DNA of 64,000 bases, from NCBI GenBank assembly GCA_934725855.1, contig CAKVCL010000001.1:124001-188000 (forward strand), written 5' to 3'. A program made the translations under genes and the position numbers. The first letter of the stretch is position 1. Each line of letters begins with the position of its first letter. Under the pieces are notes generated by a model that worked only from the letters and a program-made list of their open reading frames with translations, made no database searches and was not told the origin of the DNA. The DNA is from an uncultured Cellulosilyticum sp. (GTDB lineage: Bacteria > Bacillota > Clostridia > Lachnospirales > Cellulosilyticaceae). Shown here in pieces: positions 1 through 8,674 of the stretch.

Positions 1-11
1 CGTAGTATGCA

Positions 12-59
12 CAACTAAAAAAAGGATATCACTCAAAGCGATTATCCTTTCTTTAGTTG
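12..59 (-). terminator. intrinsic terminator after clpB
   Basis: An inverted repeat (AAAGGATA arm, about 14-nt loop, TATCCTTT arm) read on the minus strand runs into a T tract. The outer CAACTAAA/TTTAGTTG arms extend the stem. It lies just past the clpB stop. Confidence 0.8.
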
Positions 60-70
60 ATCTATGAGAT

Positions 71-2683
71 TTATTGTTCTATTTCTTCTACATCTACTGT
101 TAAGCCTTCTCCATTGTAATCCACAACAAATGTAGAAAATGGCATGACCTCTTTTGCAATTAAAGTTCTTGCAATGAGCGTTTCTACTTTACGCTGTAAG
201 AATCTTCTAAGTGGTCTTGCACCGAAAATTGGGTCAAATCCTTGGTCAGCCACATAATCTTTGGCACGTTCTGTTAAGCGCACATGAAGTTGTTTATCTT
301 CCAGTCTCTTTTCAAGATCTTTTTCAAGTAAGGTCACAATTTGAACGATTTCTTGTTTTTGCAATGGTTTATAAAGCACAATTTCATCTAAACGATTCAA
401 AAACTCTGGTCTAAAGTGTGTTTTGAGCATACTGTTAACGGTTTCTTTAGCTTCTTCACTAATTTCTCCGTTTTCTCCAATTCCTTCTAGAATCGCTTGT
501 GAACCTAAGTTAGAAGTTAAAATGATAATGGTATTTTTAAAGTCAACGGTTCGACCTTTTGAATCGGTGACACGTCCATCATCTAAGATTTGTAAAAGCA
601 CATTAAAGACATCTGGATGCGCTTTTTCCACTTCATCAAATAAGATGACCGCATAAGGTTTTCTTCGAACCGCTTCAGTAAGTTGTCCGCCTTCTTCATA
701 GCCTACATATCCTGGAGGTGCACCAATGAGTCTTGCCACAGAGTGTTTCTCCATGTATTCACTCATATCAATACGAATCATACTGTGCTCATCATCAAAT
801 AACGCTTCTGCTAATGCTTTGGCAAGCTCTGTCTTTCCGACACCCGTTGGTCCTAGGAATAAGAAAGAGCCAATCGGTCTTCTTGGGTCTTTAATCCCTG
901 CACGTGAACGTAAAATGGCATCGGTCACCGTACTAACGGCTTCATTTTGTCCAATGACACGATGATGTAAAATTTCCTCTAAACGTAACAGCTTATGACG
1001 TTCACCCTCCATCAATTTCGTAATTGGAATTTGCGTCCATCTTGAAATAATCTTTGCGATTTCCTCTTCATTGACTTTATCACGTAGTAAAGCATTTTCA
1101 CTCCCTGACTGTGCTTTTGCCTCTGCCTCCTCGAGTTGTTTTCTAAGATTTGGAATCACGCCATATTTAAGTTCTGCTGCTTTATTATAATCATATTCCC
1201 TCTCAGCCTTTTGCATATGGGCTGTTTCTGCTTCGATTTGTTCTTTAATCTTTCTAACAGAAGTAATGGCCTCTTTCTCATTCTCCCATTGTACTTTCAT
1301 CGCTTTAAATTTTTCACGTAATTCAGCAAGTTCTTTTTGAGTTTCTAATAAGTTTTGTTTAGAAATGGCATCTTCTTCTTTTTTAAGGGCGGTTTCTGCA
1401 ATTTCAAGTTGTAAAACCTTACGTGCAATTTCATCAAGTTCCACAGGCATGGAGTCAATTTCTGTACGTAATAAGGCACAAGCTTCATCCACTAGGTCAA
1501 TCGCTTTATCTGGTAAGAATCGGTCTGAAATGTAACGATCAGACAAAGTGGCTGCGGCAATCAGCGCATTATCTTGAATTTGTACGCCATGGTAAATTTC
1601 ATAACGCTCTTTAATACCACGCAAAATGGCAATGGTATCTTCTACCGTTGGTTCTTCTACCATAACGGGTTGGAAACGTCTAGCTAATGCGGCATCTTTT
1701 TCAATATATTGGCGGTATTCATTGAGTGTGGTGGCGCCAATACAGTGAAGTTCCCCTCTGGCTAACATGGGTTTAAGTAAGTTCCCTGCATCCATAGAGC
1801 CTTCTGTTTTACCTGCTCCTACAATGGTGTGAAGTTCATCAATGAAAAGAATGATCTTGCCTTCACTTTTCTTGATTTCTTGCAAAACGGCTTTTAAACG
1901 TTCCTCAAATTCACCACGATACTTAGCGCCTGCAATCAATGAGCCCATATCCAAAGAAAAGATACGTCTGTCTCTTAGTGTCTCTGGTACATCACCTCTT
2001 ACAATACGTTGCGCCAATCCTTCAGCAATCGCCGTTTTACCAACACCAGGTTCACCAATTAAAACAGGGTTATTCTTCGTTTTACGTGAAAGAATTCGAA
2101 TCACATTACGAATTTCATTATCACGCCCAATGACAGGGTCTATTTTTTGTTCACGCGCACGTTCTACTAGATCATAGCCATATTTATTTAACACATCATA
2201 AGTGCCTTCTGGTTCCTCACTTGTTACATGCGCATTGCCTCTAATTTGCTTTAAGATTTCTTTAAAGGCCTTCTTCTCTATATTAAATGCTTTTAAAATC
2301 TTACCAGCTTCACCTGGTGCAACTTGTAATAACGCCATCATCAAATGCTCTACAGAAACATATTCATCTTGCATTTGTTGAGCGATTTTTTCACTTTCAG
2401 TTAATACTTTATCCGTTTCACTTGAAACATAAACTTTATCTAGCTCTCTACCAGGGCCACTTACACGTGGTAATCTGCCGATGGCTTCTCCCACAGATTG
2501 AGTCATCTCTTCCACTTGAACATTCATTTTGGTTAAGATTTGAGGAATCAAACCCTGAGGTTGAGTGAGCAGTGCATACATTAAATGTAATGGTTCAATC
2601 TGATTGTTTTGATAAGAAATTGCCATTTGCTGAGCATTTTGAATTGCTTCAATTGATTTTTTTGTGAAGTTTTGTCCATTCAT
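71..2683 (-). CDS. clpB: ATP-dependent disaggregase ClpB
   Basis: Hsp100 chaperone that threads aggregated proteins through its hexameric pore together with DnaK, in the cytoplasm. The 870 residues match full-length ClpB (about 860). Order: Clp_N repeats (about 1-145), NBD1 with Walker A GEPGVGKT (210-217) and Walker B ILFIDE, a charged coiled-coil M domain (about 410-530), NBD2 with GPTGVGKT and [14 protein letters not shown], then the small C-terminal D2 domain. The M domain separates it from ClpA/ClpC. AAGGAGG sits 8 nt before the ATG. It lies 31 bp behind the ribbon-helix-helix gene and probably shares its promoter at 3389-3417. I see no CIRCE or CtsR box in front of the pair. Confidence 0.97.
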   Translation of the reverse strand: MNGQNFTKKSIEAIQNAQQMAISYQNNQIEPLHLMYALLTQPQGLIPQILTKMNVQVEEMTQSVGEAIGRLPRVSGPGRELDKVYVSSETDKVLTESEKIAQQMQDEYVSVEHLMMALLQVAPGEAGKILKAFNIEKKAFKEILKQIRGNAHVTSEEPEGTYDVLNKYGYDLVERAREQKIDPVIGRDNEIRNVIRILSRKTKNNPVLIGEPGVGKTAIAEGLAQRIVRGDVPETLRDRRIFSLDMGSLIAGAKYRGEFEERLKAVLQEIKKSEGKIILFIDELHTIVGAGKTEGSMDAGNLLKPMLARGELHCIGATTLNEYRQYIEKDAALARRFQPVMVEEPTVEDTIAILRGIKERYEIYHGVQIQDNALIAAATLSDRYISDRFLPDKAIDLVDEACALLRTEIDSMPVELDEIARKVLQLEIAETALKKEEDAISKQNLLETQKELAELREKFKAMKVQWENEKEAITSVRKIKEQIEAETAHMQKAEREYDYNKAAELKYGVIPNLRKQLEEAEAKAQSGSENALLRDKVNEEEIAKIISRWTQIPITKLMEGERHKLLRLEEILHHRVIGQNEAVSTVTDAILRSRAGIKDPRRPIGSFLFLGPTGVGKTELAKALAEALFDDEHSMIRIDMSEYMEKHSVARLIGAPPGYVGYEEGGQLTEAVRRKPYAVILFDEVEKAHPDVFNVLLQILDDGRVTDSKGRTVDFKNTIIILTSNLGSQAILEGIGENGEISEEAKETVNSMLKTHFRPEFLNRLDEIVLYKPLQKQEIVQIVTLLEKDLEKRLEDKQLHVRLTERAKDYVADQGFDPIFGARPLRRFLQRKVETLIARTLIAKEVMPFSTFVVDYNGEGLTVDVEEIEQ

Positions 2684-2714
2684 GATTCATTCCTCCTTAA
2701 AACATTTCTTTAAA

Positions 2715-3365
2715 TTAAATCAAACAACCTTGCTCTTCATAGTATCTTTTATAATGTTGTTTTAACAAATGATATTGGGCTTCTTCCTGTCCTAACTCAT
2801 TAAAGTAAATCTTTAACCCATCATCAAGTGCCTTGATATATCTAGAAAGTACACTGGCTAATTCATTTTCTCCAGTAGGCTTTTCAAAGCCCTCCAATCG
2901 GAAAGTTCTAAGCCATTTGGTGCCTTCCTCAACTTCCCAGGACACCTTGCCCCATTCATTTTCCACGTAACACCAAAGTTTGAAGAAAGCATTTAAATAA
3001 TAATAAAGGCCTTCACTTTGTGTACGCGAAACAATGCGAAGTTGTCCCTTTAATTGACCCTCTCGCTGCATCAGGTAAACTGAATAGCGAATCGTGGGAT
3101 TATATTTATAACGCAGTGCACTTTTAATGCTATACATATGGTCAGCTGCTTGATTTTGAATCTGAAAATGTGTATAGGGTTTAAGGTATTCTGAAATCTG
3201 GTCAAATACCCTTTGGAGCTGCTGCTCTGGCGTAACCATTGCCACTTTTTCCGCTAAAATCTGATTAATTAAGCTAGAACGGTTAGTATGCAATGAATAG
3301 GCCATTTCGTCAATCGCTTCCACCACATCATCCATTAAAACTAAACTGTAGACACTCTTTTTCAT
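2715..3365 (-). CDS. ribbon-helix-helix-type protein upstream of clpB
   Basis: 216 aa, family not recognised beyond the N-terminus. Residues 3-42 have the ribbon-helix-helix pattern: a short alternating strand (YSLVLMDDV), then two helices ending in SSLINQILAEKV, as in MetJ/Arc-type DNA-binding dimers. The remaining ~170 residues are mixed alpha/beta, rich in Tyr and Trp, with no motif I know, and could be a sensor or oligomerisation domain. RBS AGAGGTG precedes the start. It is first in a two-gene operon with clpB, so a role in controlling clpB or its own promoter is plausible but inferred. Confidence 0.75.
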   Translation of the reverse strand: MKKSVYSLVLMDDVVEAIDEMAYSLHTNRSSLINQILAEKVAMVTPEQQLQRVFDQISEYLKPYTHFQIQNQAADHMYSIKSALRYKYNPTIRYSVYLMQREGQLKGQLRIVSRTQSEGLYYYLNAFFKLWCYVENEWGKVSWEVEEGTKWLRTFRLEGFEKPTGENELASVLSRYIKALDDGLKIYFNELGQEEAQYHLLKQHYKRYYEEQGCLI

Positions 3366-3388
3366 AGCGTCACCTCTTTCTTAATCCC

Positions 3389-3417
3389 ATCATATACCTA
3401 CCTTAAACTTTCGTCAA
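3389..3417 (-). promoter_or_regulatory. sigma-A promoter of the RHH-clpB operon
   Basis: Minus-strand TTGACG, 17-bp spacer, TATGAT. The expected start of transcription lies about 16 nt before the RHH gene ATG, leaving a leader just long enough for the RBS. No CIRCE dyad or CtsR heptad is visible. Confidence 0.7.
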
Positions 3418-3554
3418 TACATTTATATAATTTTTAAATCAAATTATTTAATGTGTCATTGATTTTATATTTGTTAGATTTGTCAATTAAATGGGCATGA
3501 TTTTATATTTAAATGGATAAACTAACTCTATTATTTCTAAAAGGATGGATGCTT

Positions 3555-4349
3555 ATGAGATCTAAAAGAAACTTTTTACATTTTATTTGGGTATTGGGGC
3601 TTTGTATTTTGTCTATTTTTCCTCTTCAAGTTCTTTATGCCAACACCAGTCATTTAGACAATACCAAAACAGACTGGTGGCTCGTTCGTGCTAAAAATCA
3701 TGAAACCCCTGGTTTCAATGATAAACTCCACTATAAGCTTCAAGATTATGACGCTTACTGTTTAGGCGATACCACACGTCCAGTCGTGTATTTAACTTTT
3801 GATGAAGGTTATGAAAACGGTTATACCTCAAAGATTTTAGACATTTTAAAAGCTCATGATGTGAAAGCCATGTTTTTTGTTACTTTACCTTATCTGAATC
3901 AAAATCAAGATTTAATTAAGCGGATGTATGATGAAGGGCATTATGTTTGCAATCATACGGATCATCATTTATCTATGCCAAGTGTAGCAACTGATGAAGC
4001 TAAATTCAAAGAGGAAATTACTCGTGTTGCAGAAGCTTACACCGCCATTACCCAAAGTCCTATGCCCCCCTTTTTTAGACCCCCTATGGGACATTATTCA
4101 GAACGCTCCTTAGCCATGACACAGGCATTAGGTTATCGAACCATCTTCTGGAGCTTTGCTTATTGTGATTGGAAACCAGAAGCACAACCTAATCCTGCCA
4201 ATGCCGAAAAGCTTATGTTAGATGGTCTCCATCATGGCGCCATTTATTTACTTCATGCCGTATCCAAAACCAATACCCAAGTCTTAGGAAGCTTTATTGA
4301 CCACGCCAAAGAAATGGGTTATACCTTTGAACTCATGCCAACTTCATAA
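3555..4349 (+). CDS. pdaA: PdaA-like delta-lactam-biosynthetic polysaccharide deacetylase
   Basis: Carbohydrate esterase 4 family, exported. PdaA removes the N-acetyl group from MurNAc so that muramic delta-lactam can form in spore cortex. The start is set at 3555 because AAAGGATGG lies 6 nt upstream; an in-frame ATG at 3513 has no RBS. Residues 1-29 form a signal peptide. The catalytic motifs are TFDEGYENG (PdaA-type motif 1, where ordinary deacetylases have TFDDG), NHTDHH (metal site), RPP, FWSFAYCDWK, and IYLLHAVS near the C-terminus. Length (264 aa) fits PdaA. Monocistronic and followed by a strong terminator. If the PdaA assignment is right, the organism sporulates. Confidence 0.88.
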   Translation: MRSKRNFLHFIWVLGLCILSIFPLQVLYANTSHLDNTKTDWWLVRAKNHETPGFNDKLHYKLQDYDAYCLGDTTRPVVYLTFDEGYENGYTSKILDILKAHDVKAMFFVTLPYLNQNQDLIKRMYDEGHYVCNHTDHHLSMPSVATDEAKFKEEITRVAEAYTAITQSPMPPFFRPPMGHYSERSLAMTQALGYRTIFWSFAYCDWKPEAQPNPANAEKLMLDGLHHGAIYLLHAVSKTNTQVLGSFIDHAKEMGYTFELMPTS

Positions 4350-4399
4350 ATCTATAACTGCTCCCTAAATCACCCTAAATTTATGTCTTTTTATAGACT

Positions 4400-4466
4400 A
4401 AAAAACCTTCTGTTTTATTTATGGTGTTATGAATAACAACTCCATTAAACAAACAGAAGGTTTTTT
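4400..4466. terminator. bidirectional terminator between pdaA and the EamA gene
   Basis: AAAAAACCTTCTGTTT pairs with AAACAGAAGGTTTTTT across a ~35-nt loop, with A and T tracts on the two sides. It serves the converging pdaA and EamA genes. Confidence 0.85.
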
Positions 4467-4490
4467 ACAATATCAAAAGCTTCTCACATC

Positions 4491-5357
4491 CTAAATGATA
4501 GCAAGCAAAATCGTTCCAAAGGTAATACAAGCCACACCAAAGGCTGCTTTTTTAGTGAGGGACTCATGAAATACAAGCCATGAAAACGCAATGGTAACCA
4601 AAATGCTCAATTTATCTATAGGCACAACGACACTAGCAGGACCATCTTGCAGCGCTCGGTAATAGCATAACCATGATGCCCCTGTTGCAAGACCAGATAA
4701 AGTAATAAAGCCAAGCTCCTTTTTTTCTATCTTTTTCAATTCATGTTGTTTTCCTGCCACAAATACCATAAGCCATGCCATGAGTATCACAACGGTTGTC
4801 CGAATCGCCGTACCAAGATTAGAATTGATTCCTGTTATACCAATCTTACCTAATATGGCAGTCAAGCTGGCAAATACTGCTGATAAAATCGCATAGACCA
4901 ACCAGCTCCTTCCCTGATTTTCTTTGCTGTCATCTGATTTTTTCTTTGAAATCATGAGCATGATCCCTACGCCTATCAAAATCACTGATATTGTCTTGCC
5001 CCATGTCAGTCCCTCATGTAGAAAAATAAGTGCTAAAAAAATCGTAAGAACCGTACTAGATTTATCAATAGGTACAACTTTATTGATGTCTCCTTTTTGA
5101 AGGGCACGAAAATAACATAGCCATGATGCCCCTGTTGCAAACCCAGAAAGAATGAGATACAACAATGTTCTACCACTAATCTGTGTGATTTGCGTCCCTG
5201 AACCTGTTATAAGTACCATGAGCCATGAAAAAAGTAATACAACGGTCGTTCGAATCGCCGTTGCCACATCTGAGTCCGTTTTTCGAATGCCACATTTTGC
5301 AAGTATTGCCGTGATTCCGGCAAAAAATGAAGAACTGATTGCATATAATATCCACAT
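4491..5357 (-). CDS. EamA/DMT-family transporter
   Basis: Ten-segment inner-membrane permease of the drug/metabolite superfamily; substrate unknown. It is two EamA repeats of about 140 residues that are still very alike: each carries ATGASWLCY(F/Y)RALQ and VVPIDK, so the internal duplication is easy to see. The start at 5357 follows GGAGG by 8 nt; an ATG at 5372 that overlaps the upstream stop has no RBS. It is the last gene of the minus-strand cluster behind the split response regulator and kinase and may be their regulatory target. Length 288 aa, typical of the family. Confidence 0.87.
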   Translation of the reverse strand: MWILYAISSSFFAGITAILAKCGIRKTDSDVATAIRTTVVLLFSWLMVLITGSGTQITQISGRTLLYLILSGFATGASWLCYFRALQKGDINKVVPIDKSSTVLTIFLALIFLHEGLTWGKTISVILIGVGIMLMISKKKSDDSKENQGRSWLVYAILSAVFASLTAILGKIGITGINSNLGTAIRTTVVILMAWLMVFVAGKQHELKKIEKKELGFITLSGLATGASWLCYYRALQDGPASVVVPIDKLSILVTIAFSWLVFHESLTKKAAFGVACITFGTILLAII

Positions 5358-5371
5358 TTTCTCTACCTCCA

Positions 5372-6081
5372 TTATTTATTCAGACGATAGCCTGCTCCCC
5401 ATACTGTCTCTAGTATGTTAGGATTCTTACTATCATCTTCAATTTTTTCACGAATACGGTTGATGTGTACCATAACAGTTGCACTATCTCCCGTATAATC
5501 ATATCCCCATATCTTTTCAAAAAGTTGTTTCTTCGAGAATACAATATTAGGATTCATTGCTAAAAATTTCAATAATTCAAATTCCCGATTGGGTAACTTA
5601 ATTTCTTGCTTTCCTTTATATGCCTTCCAGCTATTGACAAGTATCCTCAAATCTCCAATCACAATTTCTTCGGGTTCTACCCCTTTTTTTCCAAAGTTTT
5701 TTTTAGCATTCGGTCATACTGCCTCAGATTGGCGTTGACTCTTGCTACAAGCTCTGCTGGATCAAAAGGCTTTGCAATATAATCATCCGCCCCAATTCCA
5801 AGTCCTCTAATTTTATCTACGGATTCTGTTCTTGCCGTTACCATAAGAATGGGGATATCTACTCCATCTCTTATCTCTTTGCATACCTCATAGCCGCTTT
5901 TACCCGGAAGCATTACATCGAGCAACACTAAATCAAAATGCTCCTTTTCCAGTAGCTCCTGAACCTTTTGCCCATCTGACAAAATCTTAGTCTCAAATCC
6001 TGCTGCTTCTAGATAAACCTCCTCCACCATGCTGATATCTTCATCATCCTCTACAATTAATATTTTCTTATGATCTGCCAT
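5372..6081 (-). pseudogene. OmpR/VanR-type response regulator split in two frames
   Basis: The receiver half (5677-6081, 134 aa) has the acidic pair in VEDDED, phospho-acceptor Asp in LLDVMLPG, the Thr of MVTAR and Lys of AKPFDP. Its frame ends at a TAG right after a run of seven A and four G. The winged-helix half (5372-5662) continues in the -1 frame with the OmpR-type DNA-binding domain (NREFELLKFL, VMVHINRIREKI, VWGAGYRL). A -1 shift at the A7 run gives one ~236-aa protein, the family's usual length. Either a base was lost from an A8 run, or this is a programmed frameshift (see the A_AAA_AAG site). Both domains look intact, so the damage would be recent. Confidence 0.8.
5683..5689 (-). 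other. A_AAA_AAG slippery heptamer at the regulator frame break
   Basis: On the minus strand the receiver frame reads GAA AAA AAG GGG TAG. This places the canonical -1 slippery heptamer A_AAA_AAG (as in E. coli dnaX) in the correct phase, two codons before the stop. Slipping here leads into GGG GTA GAA and the winged-helix frame. I see no strong downstream stem-loop and no upstream Shine-Dalgarno-like stimulator, so a homopolymer indel remains the simpler explanation. Confidence 0.5.
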
Positions 6082-6106
6082 TTTTACTTTACTCCATAAC
6101 TACATT

Positions 6107-7247
6107 TTATTCTTTCTTAAGCATTATGCAGACAGAAAAACCATCTGTATTTTCCGCTCTGACACTGCCACCCATTGCCTCAATTAGATACTTCACAATA
6201 TAAAGTCCTAGCCCATTTCCTAGCTTCTTGTTTCTTGATTCATCCGCCCGATAAAACTCATCAAAAATATAGGGCAATTTTTCCTTTGAAACGCCCATAC
6301 CGTTATCCAAAAAACAAACTTGAAATGCCTCTTTTATTTCCTTCAGCGTTATTTTTATTTTTAAAGGTTTTGTTTCCACGTACTTTCTACTATTCTCCAA
6401 AAGATTATCAAAAACTCGAGTAAGTTGCTTTGGATCAACGGCTACATTCCCCGTTATTCCGTTTGTATCTACAGCTATTTCAAGCTGTTCATTTATGAAA
6501 ATTTCCTGCTTTCTCTTTACGTAACCTTTAATAAAACCAGAAATTTCTATACTCTTTAAATCAAGTAGCATATTTCCTGTTTCCAGTTTTGACAGATAAA
6601 ATAACTGATTTAAGAGGTTCTCCATATCGCCTGTCCTTCGATAAGCTATCTGAAGAAACTGCTTCTGCTGCTCAGGTGTAGACGCCATCAAGCAGTCCCT
6701 TGATTGTCCCCCTGATTGCTGTAAGTGGTGTTCTTAAATCATGGGAAATACCCGCTATCATATCTATTCTTGCCTTTTCGTATTTTTTGTTTCTCTCCTG
6801 TTCAGCCAATATAGATTTTCGCATCTCATTAAAGGTGTTACATACATCTTCAAATTCTACATCTCCGCTATATTTAATATTTTGGGCTAAATCATTACTT
6901 CGGATTCTTTTTGCTCCTTCTGACAAGACATTTAACGGCGTCATAATATGCCCCACTAGTCTCTTTGTAATAATCTGACTCACTAATATCAGTACCGAAA
7001 TGCAAAGGACGCCATCCACTAAAACAAGTAAAAGAAACTCATTCCTATGTATGGTATACATTTCAAGTAATTCTTCCAATGCATCTTCTTCTACTATTTG
7101 CTCCATAGAAGCTCGGAATTCATTTTCAATGGTCTCAGCATATACACTTATAACTAAAAAATTGATCACGAAAAACATAAAAAGTATTACCAAAACCATC
7201 CATGTATTTAACAAAAAAATGCGTTTTTTTACACTCTTTTTTCTCAT
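6107..7247 (-). pseudogene. sensor histidine kinase split by a frameshift
   Basis: VanS-like membrane kinase in two overlapping frames. The N-terminal part (7247-6672) has a transmembrane segment (about 10-35), a short extracellular loop, a second segment (about 75-95), HAMP, and the H-box ISHDLRTPL. It stops after LLDGVYT. The C-terminal part (6691-6107, next frame) resumes at ASTPEQQKQF and carries the N box (NLLENSRKY), DNGMGVS and GLGLYIV. The break falls between the dimerisation helices. The start at 7247 follows GGAGGG by 7 nt. Translation could restart at the ATG near 6688, because AAGGGA lies 7 nt upstream, but separate halves of a kinase core are unlikely to work normally. Confidence 0.78.
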
Positions 7248-7423
7248 AAGCAATCCCTCCAAAACTTCTAATGGGGAAAGCCCTCTTTTAACTCACTCTC
7301 CCAATATACACTTATTTAAATTATCCTGTCCCCCTTATTATACCTCAATCAGCTATAAGTGCAATGTTTCACCCAAACAAGTTCCACTTATTCAAATGTC
7401 TATTAACTACTTTTTAAAAAAGC

Positions 7424-7469
7424 AAAAAAAGACTCCTATACTATTTTAATGAGTATGGAGATCTTTTTT
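7424..7469. terminator. terminator
   Basis: AAAAAGACTCCTATACT pairs imperfectly with GAGTATGGAGATCTTTTTT around an ATTTTAAT loop. On the minus strand it follows the DUF4234/DUF2752 genes and the small ORF. Confidence 0.7.
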
Positions 7470-7512
7470 CCTCTTAACCTTATCCTACTACTTCATGTTT
7501 AGACATTTTTTA

Positions 7513-7596
7513 TTAAAATAATAAACCAATATCCCAATTTTCGATATAACCAAGCGGCTCTATTTGCATAAAAGCTTCTTCACCCATTGATTCCAT
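7513..7596 (-). CDS. candidate 27-aa peptide ORF
   Basis: Minus-strand ATG to TAA, 27 residues, acidic and amphipathic (ESMGEEAFMQIEPLGYIEN...). AAGGA lies 4 nt before the first ATG and a second Met is 3 codons in. The frame stays open a little upstream (...IILKDS). It is placed just before the terminator at 7424-7469. It could be a real small protein, the tail of a decayed gene, or chance. I recognise no family. Confidence 0.3.
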   Translation of the reverse strand: MESMGEEAFMQIEPLGYIENWDIGLLF

Positions 7597-7646
7597 TGAG
7601 TCCTTCAAGATGATTTATTTCTTAAACTGCTTCTATTAGTAGGCTT

Positions 7647-8045
7647 TTACAAAAAAATGTAATTACCTAGCACATCCCTTATATTTCTAAAAATACAAAA
7701 TCCAATGAGCGCAATCAGTATGACGATGAGTAGACGTTCTTCACCCTTTGTAAAATCTTTTGTCCCATTTTTTATATATCTTATTCCCCATCTTATGACC
7801 ATTATCCCACCTATAGGCAATAAACAAAAGATAATGGGCTGACTTATAAATGCATCCCTAAATTTAAATTGTAATAAGTTCATACACATATGAGTCATCC
7901 CACACCCAGGGCAGTAAAGTTTTGTGACTTGTCGAAACAAACACGGAATTGCTACTCCTGTTTTTTGGTAAATCCATGCATAAGACATTCCTATAAGCAT
8001 TAAAAGACCAATCGCCTGACAGACCTTGAACGCTCTTTTTCTCAT
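7647..8045 (-). CDS. DUF2752 family membrane protein
   Basis: 132 aa with about three membrane segments (8-28, 66-84, 103-122). The family signature CPGCGMTH, followed by a helix with ...DAFISQP, is clear at residues 45-75. Function unknown in the family; the CxxC could bind a metal or form a disulfide. The start lies 6 bp after the upstream DUF4234 stop, so the pair is an operon. Confidence 0.85.
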   Translation of the reverse strand: MRKRAFKVCQAIGLLMLIGMSYAWIYQKTGVAIPCLFRQVTKLYCPGCGMTHMCMNLLQFKFRDAFISQPIIFCLLPIGGIMVIRWGIRYIKNGTKDFTKGEERLLIVILIALIGFCIFRNIRDVLGNYIFL

Positions 8046-8051
8046 AAATCC

Positions 8052-8387
8052 TTAAGCCAATTGATTAATATCGTTTTGAATCAGCGCATAAGTAATAATG
8101 CCACCAAAAATAAATAAAAGCAAATACAAAATACCACCGTTAGTTGCTGGAATGCCTCTGTTTTGTTTTGCTTTATCTAATTTTTCACCCATTTTGTATG
8201 CCCAGTAAAAGCCATAAAGTCCACATGTAATAACAGTAAAAATGAAAGCTAAAACGCCAGATGTCCCTCCCTCTTTAGACAAAGCATTGACCTCATTGGT
8301 CAAACATATAAACCAATAGATGCCATAAATGCCACAAGTAATAAAACAAAAAATAATACAAAGCGCAATATTTCTTTTTGTAATCAT
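8052..8387 (-). CDS. DUF4234 family small membrane protein
   Basis: 111 aa. Two repeats of the family motif, ITCGIYGIYWF (about 16-26) and ITCGLYGFYWAYKMG (about 53-67), plus a third hydrophobic segment near the C-terminus. GGAGG is 8 nt before the ATG. Function unknown. It is co-transcribed with the DUF2752 gene, and such small membrane proteins often occur together in Firmicutes. Confidence 0.85.
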   Translation of the reverse strand: MITKRNIALCIIFCFITCGIYGIYWFICLTNEVNALSKEGGTSGVLAFIFTVITCGLYGFYWAYKMGEKLDKAKQNRGIPATNGGILYLLLFIFGGIITYALIQNDINQLA

Positions 8388-8586
8388 AAATTAATCCTCC
8401 CTTATCAATTGATTACCTTCATCTTAGCAGATTATCACTCTTTTTTCTATTATCTAGCTTATTATTTTTTGAATCTGCTTTACAATATTTTTATCTTGGG
8501 TAAGTCGTAACCTAAGTTAATGTAATTATATTAAATTAAATAAATAATAATGAATAAACTTTCTAGTCTAATAATACATGATTCTA

Positions 8587-8615
8587 TTGTTTTTCTATCA
8601 TACTTTACTTATAAT
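8587..8615 (+). promoter_or_regulatory. promoter of the BMP lipoprotein gene
   Basis: TTGTTT, 17 bp, TATAAT. The leader of about 55 nt contains a GTTTGC/GCAAAC inverted repeat before the RBS, which could be an operator or a small hairpin. No purine riboswitch core is visible. Confidence 0.55.
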
Positions 8616-8674
8616 ACAGAAGGTTTGCCTTGATATATGCAAACAAAAACTATGAAACAGCGGGGTATATCACA

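Noticed and set aside
1842..2177. Long plus-strand ORFs inside clpB and other genes
   Set aside because: They are antisense to strongly conserved coding sequence and have no start signals.
8400..8674. Purine riboswitch before the BMP lipoprotein gene
   Set aside because: Expected from its likely nucleoside role, but the conserved purine-switch core and loop-loop sequences are not present.
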